In this document: positions 18,451-26,812 of the stretch, in pieces
Layout of the letters: each line of letters starts with the position of its first letter
Numbering within the stretch: the stretch's first letter is position 1
NCBI GenBank assembly: GCA_019636335.1
Contig: JAHBXR010000023.1
Span: forward strand, 1-64,000
Reading direction: 5' to 3'
Source: Pirellulales bacterium
GTDB lineage: Bacteria; Planctomycetota; Planctomycetia; Pirellulales; JAEUIK01
DNA: 64,000 nt
Made by a program: the position numbers and the translations under genes
Notes under the pieces: model-generated
Told to the model about the DNA's origin: nothing
The model's input: only the letters and a program-made list of their open reading frames with translations
Databases searched by the model: none

Positions 18451-19015
18451 GATTCCGGTGGAGGGGCTCGACAAGGCAGGCCACGCAGCCGCCCTCTCCC
18501 GCGCGGGCATGATGCAACGAGCCCGTTCCCGTATAGATAAAATCGCCGGCGCGGAGGTGATGAATATCGATAAACATCTCCCCCGCGATGATGTAGCACT
18601 GCGATCGGTCTTCCTGCCGCAGCTCGGAGCAGACACTCCCGGGCAGCATGCGAATCAGGGCCGTGTACTGCCCGCGGGAATGATCGACGTGCAGTACCTG
18701 CATGGTGACCCCATCGTACGGGGTGTCATGCCACACCGCCTCGCTGGCCCGCACGATCTGGATCGCCGTCTGGGAGGCCTGTGCGACCGGCACTTCGGCG
18801 GCTCCTTGCGGATCCGCCGAGGAGGCCTCGACGGGCGCCGGGGGAGGACAGAAGGCCTTGGCCACGGAATCGAGCCGACCTAAGGCCGCCGCACAAGCCG
18901 CGCAACCCTCGGTCAGATGCTGATCGAATCGGCGGCGTTCCTCGGGGGTCATCGCCCCGGTCACGTAGAGTGCGGCGAGTTCGGTCGGTCGGCCGAACGG
19001 ATGATCGGAGGACAT
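18440..19015 (-). CDS. ChrR-like cupin anti-sigma protein
   Basis: The 191-residue protein has an N-terminal zinc-binding anti-sigma (ZAS) motif in FDQHLTEGCAACAA (His-x4-Cys-x2-Cys) and a C-terminal cupin domain (about 90-185) with LRQEDRSQCYIIAGEMFID and GDFIYTGTGSLHHARAG. This two-domain layout is that of ChrR-type regulators, which hold a group IV sigma factor until a signal such as singlet oxygen releases it. No sigma factor gene is adjacent: one neighbour is bestrophin and the other a 524-base gap. The partner must be elsewhere, and the ECF gene near 26.5 kb is already paired with a kinase. The 3' end overlaps the bestrophin 3' end by 11 bases. Confidence 0.85.
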   Translation of the reverse strand: MSSDHPFGRPTELAALYVTGAMTPEERRRFDQHLTEGCAACAAALGRLDSVAKAFCPPPAPVEASSADPQGAAEVPVAQASQTAIQIVRASEAVWHDTPYDGVTMQVLHVDHSRGQYTALIRMLPGSVCSELRQEDRSQCYIIAGEMFIDIHHLRAGDFIYTGTGSLHHARAGEGGCVACLVEPLHRNPRW

Positions 19016-19539
19016 GAGTGGGCCTGGTTTTTGGTGCCGGTTGGCTGGGGGCCAATACCGGACATCGCGCAGCTGCCCACCGCGCTACAATGAAAACAAC
19101 TCAACCAAGAGAATTCCGGCAGGGGGCGGATTTTGGCGGCGGATTCCACGCCAACGCCAAATCTTGTCGACGAAACTGGTGGATCCTCGAAGCCCGACAC
19201 ATGAACTCCGTGCCGAGCAGGTGGGTAACTCCATTCTCAATTTGCTCCCCACTTCGACAACCCACCAAATGGGCGACATTGGTTTCGCCCGCTAGCAGTG
19301 CCCGAGTAACCCCCTGTAAGACAACTCTGGCATAAAATCGGGATTGCCGCCAAAAAGTTCGTCGGCTAACAAGCGTGGGTGATGCCCGGCCGGGCGATAT
19401 CCTGTCCGGTCTCTACGTCGGTTCGTGAAACCTTACCGGTCGAGCGGGGTTACTATCTGAGTGCCTCGTCGACAAGCCGCGGAACCTCGGCCGGGCACAA
19501 TCAACACAAGCATTAATCTGGCAGTAGGTTACAACGACA
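19016..19539 (+). other. Divergent intergenic region, no gene recognised
   Basis: These 524 bases separate the cupin anti-sigma gene (minus) from the pseudopilin gene (plus). Short frames are present on both strands but none has plausible protein character. No tRNA, riboswitch or strong hairpin was recognised. Confidence 0.55.
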
Positions 19540-20133
19540 ATGCTTGCCACAAACCTTGCTCGAATCGCGGGCCGGCCCCGCTCGCCACGTGCTTTTACGC
19601 TGGTCGAATTGCTAGTCACCATCTCGATTATTGGCATCCTGATTGGCTTGCTCCTGCCGGCCGTTATGTACGCGCGCGAGGCTGGCCGGCGCGCCACATG
19701 CCTTTCTCGCTTGCAGCAGATTGGCCTGGCCATGCAGAACTATGTCGATTCGCACGGCCAACGGGGGGTCTTTCCGTATGCGGCCATGCTGCCCACCTTA
19801 ACGCCCGACCGCCCGAGTCTGGTGACGGTGCTGGCCCCCTACATCGAGAGCAGTCAGGCAATCTTCGCCTGCCCGAGCGATGCCGCCCCCACCGACGACG
19901 ACAGCAATGAGGGCAAGAACTACTTCGAGAAGGAAGGCATCAGCTACGAGTACCCCTCGTCGCGACTCGAGGGAAAAACGCGTCGGCAGTTGCTGGTAAA
20001 CAGCCGCGGCGAAGAAGCCTATTCCTCGTCCGATGTCTGGCTGAGCTACGACTATGAAGAGTTCCATGCGATGCCTGGAACGAAAGGGTCGAGGAATTTC
20101 GTTTACCTCGACGGGCATGCTCAACCGTTCTAG
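19540..20133 (+). CDS. Type IV pseudopilin-like protein, DUF1559-type
   Basis: The 197-residue protein carries a prepilin-type cleavage/methylation segment, [20 protein letters not shown], at about 23-42. Glu sits five residues after the likely cleavage point and a hydrophobic helix follows. The residue before the cut is Ala rather than the usual Gly. Continuation as [18 protein letters not shown] is typical of the planctomycete DUF1559 family, and the C-terminal [11 protein letters not shown] matches the H-X9-DG tail region. At 197 residues it is shorter than typical DUF1559 proteins (around 300). It would be processed by a prepilin peptidase and placed in the envelope. The following gene starts 20 bases later, so they are probably one operon. 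Confidence 0.87.
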   Translation: MLATNLARIAGRPRSPRAFTLVELLVTISIIGILIGLLLPAVMYAREAGRRATCLSRLQQIGLAMQNYVDSHGQRGVFPYAAMLPTLTPDRPSLVTVLAPYIESSQAIFACPSDAAPTDDDSNEGKNYFEKEGISYEYPSSRLEGKTRRQLLVNSRGEEAYSSSDVWLSYDYEEFHAMPGTKGSRNFVYLDGHAQPF

Positions 20134-20153
20134 AGCCCTGGAAAGATCGATCG

Positions 20154-20936
20154 ATGGCTACGCGCTACGAATTTGCGAAGAAGCGTCCGAGCAAGTCCAC
20201 TTCAAGTTCTGGACGATGGAAATGGGTCGGGGTGGTCACCGGCCTGCTCGTCGTGGGTGGGTCGACCGTCTGGGGTGCGAAGTACCTGTGGGCTGCCCGC
20301 CAGGTGGCCGCCGTGCGCCAGGCGCGCGAACAGCTCTTCAGTGAAGAGATGCGCAATCTGCCCGAGGAAGAGCGACGAGAAAAGTTCAATGCCCTGCGCG
20401 AACAGTACGATGCCCTGCCCGAGGCCGCGCGCGATCAACTGCGCGAGGAAGGGCGGCAGCGGTTCGAGCAGATGATGGACAATCGATTGAAAGATTTCTT
20501 CGCCCTTCCTCCGGAGCAGCGCGTCGCGGAGATCGACAAACAAATCGACCGCGAGGAACAACGCGCCAAGGAATGGGAAAAACGCCGCGCGGAACGTGAA
20601 AAGGAGCGTGCCTCTCGTGGGCAGGAGGGCCAGAGCCAGAACGGAAATCGCGGCAATGGCAGTCGTGGCGATGGCGAGCGCCGTGGCGGAGGTTCGGGCA
20701 GCGCCGCACCGGGCGGGGGCGGCCCCGGGGGTGGTGGTGGTGGGGATCGGGGACGTGGCGGCGAGGGGGGGCGGAGCAGCTATCGCGATCCGCAACGCCG
20801 CAACGAATGGCGCAAGAAACGCCTCGATAGCACGACACCCCAATCTCGCGCCATGCGTGCCGAGTATCGGCGACTGGCGGATCAACGCCGTCAGCAACGG
20901 GGGCTTCCGCCGTCGCGCGGCTGGGGCCGCGGCTAA
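20154..20936 (+). CDS. Single-pass membrane protein with coiled coil and Gly/Arg-rich tail, unknown function
   Basis: I do not recognise a family for this 260-residue protein. It has a basic N-terminus, a membrane helix at about 23-46 (WVGVVTGLLVVGGSTVWGA), a charged helical region at about 50-155 likely to form a coiled coil, and a Gly/Asn/Arg-rich segment at about 157-205 with long glycine runs. The tail is very basic. The protein is oriented like an inner-membrane-anchored stalk. It follows the pseudopilin gene by 20 bases with a purine-rich GGAAAG upstream of its ATG, so it may work with it. The glycine-rich part is low complexity and of little help for homology. Confidence 0.78.
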   Translation: MATRYEFAKKRPSKSTSSSGRWKWVGVVTGLLVVGGSTVWGAKYLWAARQVAAVRQAREQLFSEEMRNLPEEERREKFNALREQYDALPEAARDQLREEGRQRFEQMMDNRLKDFFALPPEQRVAEIDKQIDREEQRAKEWEKRRAEREKERASRGQEGQSQNGNRGNGSRGDGERRGGGSGSAAPGGGGPGGGGGGDRGRGGEGGRSSYRDPQRRNEWRKKRLDSTTPQSRAMRAEYRRLADQRRQQRGLPPSRGWGRG

Positions 20937-21270
20937 AGCGCCGTTCGTGTCCCCCCTTTCATCGGCGGTGAACGTGCGCGGCCGCGCTACTCCATTTTGG
21001 TAGAGCCTTTTCGGTCGCGCGCTCTACCAAAGCGGTGTAGGCGGCAAGTCGGCCGAGCCGACACGGCCCCTCACGTCCCGTACGAAGAAAAAATTCTATT
21101 CTCGTCGTACGCGTCACTTACGACGCCATCTCGAGGCGCGCGTCACTCTCTGGCGCACTGCTTGCCTTAAGGGTCGTCCGTTGCCGGCCGAGTGAGACTC
21201 GTCGAAACGAGTCCCTGGCAACGAGCACGACGCACGGTCAAGTTTCCGTGCGGTATCGGGGAAGTGCCCC
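20937..21270 (+). other. Intergenic region with inverted repeat
   Basis: About 330 bases between two same-strand genes. Apart from the dyad at 20996-21031, I see no coding or RNA feature. The dyad could end the pseudopilin transcript even though no T-run follows. Confidence 0.5.
20996..21031. repeat. Perfect 11-base inverted repeat
   Basis: TTTGGTAGAGC (20996-21006) and its exact reverse complement (21021-21031) enclose a 14-base loop. It lies 60 bases after the membrane protein gene. No T-run follows on either strand, so it is not a standard intrinsic terminator; it could be a Rho-assisted stop or RNA-stabilising hairpin. Confidence 0.7.
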
Positions 21271-21846
21271 ATGTCTGCCACATTCCCTCGCGGTTTATCG
21301 CTCTGCATCGTCGACCCGCGTTCGACCGACTACGACGATCTCATCCGCCTTGCCCAGGCAACGGCACTCGTGGTGCGATTCTTTGCCCGGGCGGGCGAAG
21401 CCTTGCGCCGCGAGACCGACGACGAACGGCTGTGGATGGTCAATGTCGACCTGCCTGATCTGTCGGGCTTTGAATTGTGCGAGATGCTGCATCGCCCACC
21501 GCGTATTGGTTCGATCGTGTGCCTGGTGTCCGAGGGCTACTCGGCCGACGACGAACGGCGGGCGCGTTGCTGCGGCGCGAGCATCTACACCGGTAAGCCC
21601 GTGCCGGCGAGCTTCGTCACGCATTGGATCGCCTCGCTCGTGCCGCGGGCGGGCCCTTTGATTCTATCCACTCCGGCCGCCACTTCTGAAACGGCGGTCG
21701 TTCTTCCGCCGCGAAGCGAAGGGTCGCGGCGTCACCTCGTCGCGGCAAGGAGGCCGCGACGCTCTTCAACACCAGGAACCACCACCACGCCTTTCAGGAC
21801 TCCACCATGCGACTACTCGCCTTCACGCACGAACGATTCGAACTGA
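21271..21846 (+). CDS. Response-regulator receiver-like protein lacking the phosphoacceptor Asp
   Basis: The first 125 residues read as a CheY-like receiver domain: a first strand ending in LCIVDP (Asp15), a fourth-strand region IVCLVSEGYSADD, and YTGKPV with the conserved Lys109-Pro110. In the strand normally carrying the phosphorylated aspartate, VNVDLPDLSGFEL, the residue four before the conserved proline is Asn58 instead of Asp. The second acidic-pocket residue is Pro16. Phosphorylation by the usual route is therefore unlikely and the protein may be a pseudo-receiver. Residues beyond about 130 are Ser/Thr/Arg/Pro-rich and contain a DNA palindrome, so this tail may be a late readthrough. 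There is no output domain. It overlaps the following gene by 40 bases. Confidence 0.72.
   Translation: MSATFPRGLSLCIVDPRSTDYDDLIRLAQATALVVRFFARAGEALRRETDDERLWMVNVDLPDLSGFELCEMLHRPPRIGSIVCLVSEGYSADDERRARCCGASIYTGKPVPASFVTHWIASLVPRAGPLILSTPAATSETAVVLPPRSEGSRRHLVAARRPRRSSTPGTTTTPFRTPPCDYSPSRTNDSN
21723..21760. repeat. Palindrome with alternative pairing arms
   Basis: GTCGCGGC occurs at 21723-21730 and 21739-21746, and its reverse complement at 21753-21760. The second copy can form an 8-base stem with a 6-base loop AAGGAG; the first can form a longer-loop alternative. It lies inside the 3' part of the receiver gene, about 50 bases before the next start codon. Confidence 0.65.
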
Positions 21847-22205
21847 TCCGTCAACTTGCGATCCCCTGCGTTCGATTGTGGCACGACGAGGATGGCGCCA
21901 TTCTCTCCTCGGAGCTGCTGCTGGTCAGCACGCTGCTCGTCGTCGGCCTGGTGGCCGGCCTCGATGCGACGCGAACGGCGATCCTGACCGAACTGGCCGA
22001 TGTCTCGGCCGCGGTCGGCACGATGAACCAGAGCTTCAGCATCGGCGGCACCTTCTCCGAATCGGGCGCCTCGACCGCAGGAAGCCAGTTCGTCGACGCC
22101 ATCGACCAGGGAGATCCGACGCAGCAGGTCGGCAAGTTCGGCCCGCTGGCCAGCCAGGGCAACTCGTGCATCGTCATCTGCACCACCGCTTTGGGAGAAC
22201 GTTGA
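21807..22205 (+). CDS. Small Flp-pilin-like membrane protein
   Basis: The 132-residue protein has an N-terminal cytoplasmic stretch, the segment DEDGAILSSELLLVSTLLVV at about 27-46, and a hydrophobic helix to about residue 51. A charged residue pair, a Gly and a Glu just before a hydrophobic helix resemble the class III signal of Flp pilins. The Glu is six residues after the Gly instead of the usual five, so processing is uncertain. The soluble rest (about 80 residues) is Ser/Thr/Gly-rich with two cysteines near the end. Similar short proteins of unknown role occur in planctomycetes. It overlaps the receiver gene by 40 bases and may be co-translated. Confidence 0.75.
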   Translation: MRLLAFTHERFELIRQLAIPCVRLWHDEDGAILSSELLLVSTLLVVGLVAGLDATRTAILTELADVSAAVGTMNQSFSIGGTFSESGASTAGSQFVDAIDQGDPTQQVGKFGPLASQGNSCIVICTTALGER

Positions 22206-22515
22206 ATGCGAGTCGCGCCGTGCCCCGACGCGAAGATGCCTGCGATCGACGCCGCGACGCACCGCGGGATCGGTTGCTCCCCCCTGAGCATCGACGCGCC
22301 GTCACACGCACACAACGCGATCGCTGTCGGATGAGGTAGCCCCCCCCAGTCGCCGCGTCTCCTTTCGCAGGAAATGTCCGACGAACTCTCTAGAAGGCCG
22401 CTCTGCGTCCCTGCCCTCTGGAACTCGCTCGGGCCAATCCAAGACGACGGGAGCGCGGCGGCTTCGTTGATGGGAAGCGCGAGTACGAATACTGCGCGAT
22501 CGGCGGCGCTCCGGA
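22206..22515 (+). other. Convergent intergenic region, no feature recognised
   Basis: About 310 bases between the Flp-like gene (plus) and the small companion gene of the M48 peptidase (minus). No convincing coding frame or terminator hairpin was found. Confidence 0.5.
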
Positions 22516-22833
22516 TCAAGCCAGGCCGTAGCGCCCGTCACTGGGTCCCGGCCGATTCAGACGCTCGATCTCTTCGCGATTCGAACGCGCCGGGGGCTCG
22601 CGGGGGGGCAACTGGTTCTCGACCGAAGTGAGAATCACGGCCCACTTGCGGCGTTCGGGACTTGCCAGCGCCGAGCGGTTGAACTGGCGAACCCAGCGTG
22701 TGACCGAGGTGAGCGACGTGCCCGTGTCCACACGTTCGATGACTTCGATCTCGCTCGGCGTGTCGGCATCGTGGCGCGGTTCCCAAAACTCCGGCCAACG
22801 AACGACGGCAGCCTCGAAACGTCCCATGGTCAT
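22516..22833 (-). CDS. Conserved-looking small protein downstream of M48 peptidase
   Basis: The 105-residue product begins MTMGRFEAAVVRWPEFWEPR and continues with an ordinary charged, soluble composition (SLTSVTRWVRQFNRSAL, WAVILTSVENQLPP). I do not recognise a family. It has no signal peptide or membrane helix. I start at the ATG at 22833 (22827 is equally possible); the frame is open further upstream but there it overlaps the peptidase gene and reads as non-coding. It lies 76 bases after the M48 peptidase gene on the same strand, which suggests co-transcription. Confidence 0.65.
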   Translation of the reverse strand: MTMGRFEAAVVRWPEFWEPRHDADTPSEIEVIERVDTGTSLTSVTRWVRQFNRSALASPERRKWAVILTSVENQLPPREPPARSNREEIERLNRPGPSDGRYGLA

Positions 22834-22909
22834 GCAATTCGTCCGTACGGTGTCGACAAACAAGCTGTCAGGATGCCCGTTGGAAAAGGGCCTGCCAGCG
22901 AAAGACGAT

Positions 22910-24346
22910 TTAAATCCAACGATTGGCTGCCGAATAGCGCGGCCATTCGCCCTGCCGCAACGGCCGGCTGCCCCAGCGGCGCCCGTTGCGATAGCCAAAC
23001 GGCGGACGCACGGCGAGCTCGCGAATGAGGTTGCCGCGCCGCTCTTGGCGTGACGAGAAGCTCGACCGCGACGGCGTGCGAAAGGCGCCGAACAGCTCTT
23101 CGTGCAAACGTTGTTCGATCTCGGCGAAGTCGCGGAGCAACTCGCGGGCGGGCCCCGGCTCGCGTCCCATCAGGTTTTCCTCGAAGCCACGCATCGTGGC
23201 CAGCCGCACGTGCATCGCAGGATAAGAATCCCAGAACGACGCCGTTTCCTCCTCGATCAGCCGCCCCTCGAGATAGGCCTGCCCCTCCGTGCTCAGCTCG
23301 CGCCAACTACGGGCGAACCAGCGAAACACGTTTTGCGGGCGACCGTTGCCGTGGCGCGAAGCCTCTTCGTCGTACGAGGCGGCGAACGCGTCGAACCGGT
23401 GCGCGACGAGCCACTCCTTGATCAGCGTGCGCGCCGCCAGCTCTCCGCCGTAGGCCGCCGCGCTGAAGCAATCGGCACGCAGCTCCTGCTGACGGCGAAT
23501 CGGCGCCGAGAGCCGCATGAAGACGTGGAAGTACAACCGACAGAAATAGTAGAGCGGATTGATCCAGCAGAGCGGGCTGCGCGCGAGCTTGTCGATCGTC
23601 AGGCGGAGCGACTCGAGGAACCGGTAAACGAACACGCCCAGGCTCGTATCGCCCCGGCGGAAGTGCGCCAGCTCGTGTGCCAGGATCACCTTCAATTCGG
23701 TGACCGTCAGCACGCACAAGTGGGGCAGCCCCAGGACCAGCACCAGCTTACGATCGGTGGCAATCGAAAAGCGCCGCCGCTCGGTGACATAGCAATCGCC
23801 CCCGCAGGCAATACGAATCTCATCGGGGGCGGGGGCATCGACGCGCCGCGCGACCTCGGCCACCTTATCGTACAGTTCGGGATGCTCGTCCCGATCCAGC
23901 AGCAGACCATCGACCACGTCGCTCGACTCGTCGTGCAACGTCGTCACCAGCCCGACCATCCCCTTGACCAGCAGCCACACCATCTGCACGCACAGCGGCA
24001 TCGCCAGCGCCAGGTAGATGGCATAGATGGCCATGCCGATCGGCCCCGACAGCACGCGTTCGTCGACCAGCGCCACGGCCCACTGAATGAGCTTGATGGT
24101 CGCCACGACCAACGTGCTGTAGTAACCCAGGATGACCACGAACAGCAGCAAGCGATAGAAATCGATCAGCAACGATTCCTTGCGCCGCGTCTTGCCGAGC
24201 GTGACGGGGGGCTCCTGGGGCAGACCGCCGAGCGAGTTGGCTCCCGTCGCATAGCTGCCCTGCCCCGGCGCACGAAACATCGCACGCGCGAGGGTCCACG
24301 AACGCGACGCACTATCGAGCCAGGGACGCTGTCGATCCCGTTTCAT
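22910..24346 (-). CDS. M48-family membrane zinc metallopeptidase
   Basis: The 478-residue protein has the zinc-binding motif HELAHFRRGD (HExxH) in the context ELKVILAHELAH, typical of M48 (HtpX/Ste24-like) peptidases, with a likely third ligand in the ELRADCFSA region downstream. Two or more N-terminal membrane helices (FYRLLLFVVILGYYS, about 62-80; IYAIYLALAMPLCVQMVWLL, about 107-127) anchor it, with the active site facing the cytoplasm in relatives. The motif CGGDCYVTERRRFS is typical of planctomycete homologues. Such peptidases serve membrane protein quality control. A 105-residue gene follows on the same strand. Confidence 0.88.
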   Translation of the reverse strand: MKRDRQRPWLDSASRSWTLARAMFRAPGQGSYATGANSLGGLPQEPPVTLGKTRRKESLLIDFYRLLLFVVILGYYSTLVVATIKLIQWAVALVDERVLSGPIGMAIYAIYLALAMPLCVQMVWLLVKGMVGLVTTLHDESSDVVDGLLLDRDEHPELYDKVAEVARRVDAPAPDEIRIACGGDCYVTERRRFSIATDRKLVLVLGLPHLCVLTVTELKVILAHELAHFRRGDTSLGVFVYRFLESLRLTIDKLARSPLCWINPLYYFCRLYFHVFMRLSAPIRRQQELRADCFSAAAYGGELAARTLIKEWLVAHRFDAFAASYDEEASRHGNGRPQNVFRWFARSWRELSTEGQAYLEGRLIEEETASFWDSYPAMHVRLATMRGFEENLMGREPGPARELLRDFAEIEQRLHEELFGAFRTPSRSSFSSRQERRGNLIRELAVRPPFGYRNGRRWGSRPLRQGEWPRYSAANRWI

Positions 24347-24484
24347 GAGCGACGACTCTCGAGGCGAATCTGAATCAGATGCGAGGTCCGCCGAACCGGC
24401 GGGGGATGGGTGAGTGCCAGTCTACCAGTCGGCTCCCGGGGCCGCCACAAATCGGCAACGCCGGTCTTAACATCGGCCCCGCGG

Positions 24485-26185
24485 TCAGAGGATGCGCCGC
24501 GTCTCGTAATAGCGGCTCAGGGCCCTGACCCGTCGTATCTGATAGGCCACGACCGCCCCCAGCACGAAGAGCATGACCCCGAAGAAGACAGGGCGATCGT
24601 AGGCCCGGTCGAAATTCTGCTGCAAATCGACCTGCACCAGGTAGAAATCGGCCACCAGCACCGCGTAGGAAAGGAGCGACATGACGGTGACGAACCACAC
24701 CAGCCGCACGCGAAACCACAGCCCCGATCCGACAATGATCAGGGGATACCCCACGATCAGCGGGCTGGCATAACCGTCGGCCGTCCGCAGCACGAGCGAC
24801 AGTAACAGAATATCGAGCGCCCCCCAGGCAAAGATCACCGGCGTCGTCCAGCGCTCGACGCGCATCAGGCGATTCAATACCAGCGAGGCCATCAGCCAGA
24901 TGGCCATGATCGCCGTCACGCGGTAATGAAAACCGGCGGGCACCGTGGCAAAGCCGTAATAGTTCACCGCCTCGACCAGGCCGAAGACGGCCAGCACCCC
25001 CACGCGCGAGGCGAGGGCCGGCGATCGCTGGGCCCAACGCCAGACCTTGGCAGCGACTCCGGGTGGTCGAGCCTCGACCGCTTCGCCCTTTAGCCAGCGT
25101 TCGAGATCGTCGGCCAGCGCGGCGGCCGTCTGGTAGCGCTTCTCGCGCGACTTCTCCAGGCACTTCAACACGATCGACTCGAGCGCACGCGGAATAGCCT
25201 GATTCCAAAGCCGGGGCGGCGGCGGCTCGCGTTCGATGACCTGCACCAGCGTGTCGAGCGGCGTCGGTTCGCGAAACGGTGGACGGCCGCAGAGCAACTC
25301 GTACAGGATCACCCCCAGGCTGTAGATATCGCTGCGTGCGTCTGTATCGATCGAACGGCCGGCGGCCTGCTCGGGGGACATGTAACTTGGCGTACCGGCG
25401 ATGACCCCCGTCTGCGTCAGTTGCTCCTCGCTGTGGAACATCTTGACCAGGCCGAAGTCGCCGACGAGGGGCTCCCCTTCGCCATCGAGCAGGATATTCG
25501 AGGGCTTGAGATCGCGATGCACGATGCCTTGCCGGTGCAGATGCTCGACCGCGCGCGCGATCTTGATGACCAGCCGCACGGCATCGTCGAGCGACAGATC
25601 GTGCGGTCCGGCGATCGCGGCCAGGCTGGGCCCCGCAACGTATTGCATCGCGAAGTAGTGCTGCCCCCCCTGCGTGCCAGCGTCGTAGATGTCGACGATG
25701 TTCGTGTGTCGCAGGGTGGCCGCGGCGCGAGCCTCGGTCTGAAAACGCCGCAGTTGCTCGGCGCCGGCCAAATGGCTGGCCAGGATCATCTTCACGGCGA
25801 CAAGCCGCTCGAGACTGCGCTGCCGCGCCTTGAAGACAATGCCCATCCCGCCGCGACCGAGAACCTCCAGCAGTTCGTAATCGCCAAACGAGCACGGTAG
25901 CGCGGGCCCCCCCTGCTCGTCGGTGGGCAGCAAGGTCGCGCCGGGCAGGGGCGTCGTGGGAGCCAGATCGCTTTTGCCGGGTGCCGCCCCCCCGTTGTCC
26001 GGCGCGAGCCTGGCCAGCGCTGCGAGACAATCGAGCGCCGAAATCCATTCGGGATGCGCCGCCAACAACGCCTCGCGCGAGGGCGCATTCCCCTGATGCA
26101 ATTGCTCGACGTATCGATCGAGTTCGGCGAACTCGGCCAGATCCTCGGGGGGCAGATCGTGCGCGTCATCGGCTCGTGCCATCAT
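24485..26185 (-). CDS. Membrane Ser/Thr protein kinase (PknB-like) with C-terminal multi-helix domain
   Basis: The 566-residue protein has an N-terminal region (1-100) rich in acidic residues, then a Hanks-type kinase domain (about 103-365). It shows the glycine loop LGRGGMGIVFKA, catalytic Lys132 in AVKMIL, HRDLKPSNILLD and DFGLVK in place of DFG with its Asp, then MSPEQAAG and DIYSLGVILYELL. The remaining 190 residues contain about six membrane helices. Unlike PknB, no PASTA sensor is present; the membrane block itself may sense. The ECF sigma gene precedes it by 15 bases on the same strand, a frequent pairing in planctomycetes where the kinase probably controls the sigma factor. The start may be 26185 or the next ATG. 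Confidence 0.92.
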   Translation of the reverse strand: MMARADDAHDLPPEDLAEFAELDRYVEQLHQGNAPSREALLAAHPEWISALDCLAALARLAPDNGGAAPGKSDLAPTTPLPGATLLPTDEQGGPALPCSFGDYELLEVLGRGGMGIVFKARQRSLERLVAVKMILASHLAGAEQLRRFQTEARAAATLRHTNIVDIYDAGTQGGQHYFAMQYVAGPSLAAIAGPHDLSLDDAVRLVIKIARAVEHLHRQGIVHRDLKPSNILLDGEGEPLVGDFGLVKMFHSEEQLTQTGVIAGTPSYMSPEQAAGRSIDTDARSDIYSLGVILYELLCGRPPFREPTPLDTLVQVIEREPPPPRLWNQAIPRALESIVLKCLEKSREKRYQTAAALADDLERWLKGEAVEARPPGVAAKVWRWAQRSPALASRVGVLAVFGLVEAVNYYGFATVPAGFHYRVTAIMAIWLMASLVLNRLMRVERWTTPVIFAWGALDILLLSLVLRTADGYASPLIVGYPLIIVGSGLWFRVRLVWFVTVMSLLSYAVLVADFYLVQVDLQQNFDRAYDRPVFFGVMLFVLGAVVAYQIRRVRALSRYYETRRIL

Positions 26186-26200
26186 GGGGGGCTGCTCGTG

Positions 26201-26812
26201 TCAGGCCATCTTCTCTTGCAGCTTCTTGATGGCCCGCATCCACAGCATCTGCACGGCAGGTCGCGTGCGGCCCATGCGCTCGGCAACTTCCTCGAAGCTG
26301 AGTCGTTCGAGATTGCGCAACACGATCACCTCGCGATGATCGGGCGAGAGGGTCTCGAGCGCCGCGGAGATCGCCAGTTGATCGTCGCGGCGGGCGATCT
26401 GCTGACTGGGCGTTTCGATCGAATCGGCCGGCTCGCCGAAGGCGAAGAAAGTCGACTGATCGGCGCGCTTCGCCGGCACGGCCACCTCGCGCTGCGTGGC
26501 ACGCTTGGCGGTGCCTCGATAGCGGCGTACGAAATCGGCGGTATTGTGTGCCAGGATCCGCCGCAGCCAGGCCAACCACTCTCCTTCAGTGGCCCCGTGG
26601 AAGCGTTCGAAGTCGCGATGCGCCTCCAGGAGCGTCTGCTGCACCAAATCCGACGCGTCGACCTTGGCCTGCAAGTGAGTCTCGATCTGAGTCCGGGCGA
26701 TCAGTCCCAGGTACGACCGCGAGGCGGCAAACAGGCGATCGCGATCCAACTGCACGCCGCCGCGGGCACGTTCGAGCATTCCGCCGACGTCGAGAAGACT
26801 GGAATCGCTCAT
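26201..26812 (-). CDS. ECF (group IV) RNA polymerase sigma factor
   Basis: This 203-residue sigma factor has region 2 with DASDLVQQTLLEAHRDFERF and FLAWLRRIL-like GEWLAWLRRILAHNTADF, and region 4 with LETLSPDHREVIVLRNLERL and SFEEVAERMGRTRPAVQMLW. A linker (about 110-145) separates them. The ATG at 26812 is chosen because the longer frame adds 20 unlikely residues. It is followed 15 bases later by a membrane Ser/Thr kinase, suggesting an ECF-kinase pair. No zinc anti-sigma gene is next to it. Target genes cannot be told from the sequence. Confidence 0.92.
   Translation of the reverse strand: MSDSSLLDVGGMLERARGGVQLDRDRLFAASRSYLGLIARTQIETHLQAKVDASDLVQQTLLEAHRDFERFHGATEGEWLAWLRRILAHNTADFVRRYRGTAKRATQREVAVPAKRADQSTFFAFGEPADSIETPSQQIARRDDQLAISAALETLSPDHREVIVLRNLERLSFEEVAERMGRTRPAVQMLWMRAIKKLQEKMA

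Noticed and set aside
19330-19360. TGGCA...TTGC resembling a sigma-54 promoter
   Set aside because: The distance between the GG and GC elements is too large for sigma-54.
24375-26048. Long minus-strand frame within the kinase gene
   Set aside because: The kinase frame on the same strand contains all catalytic motifs; this one is Arg-rich and shows none.
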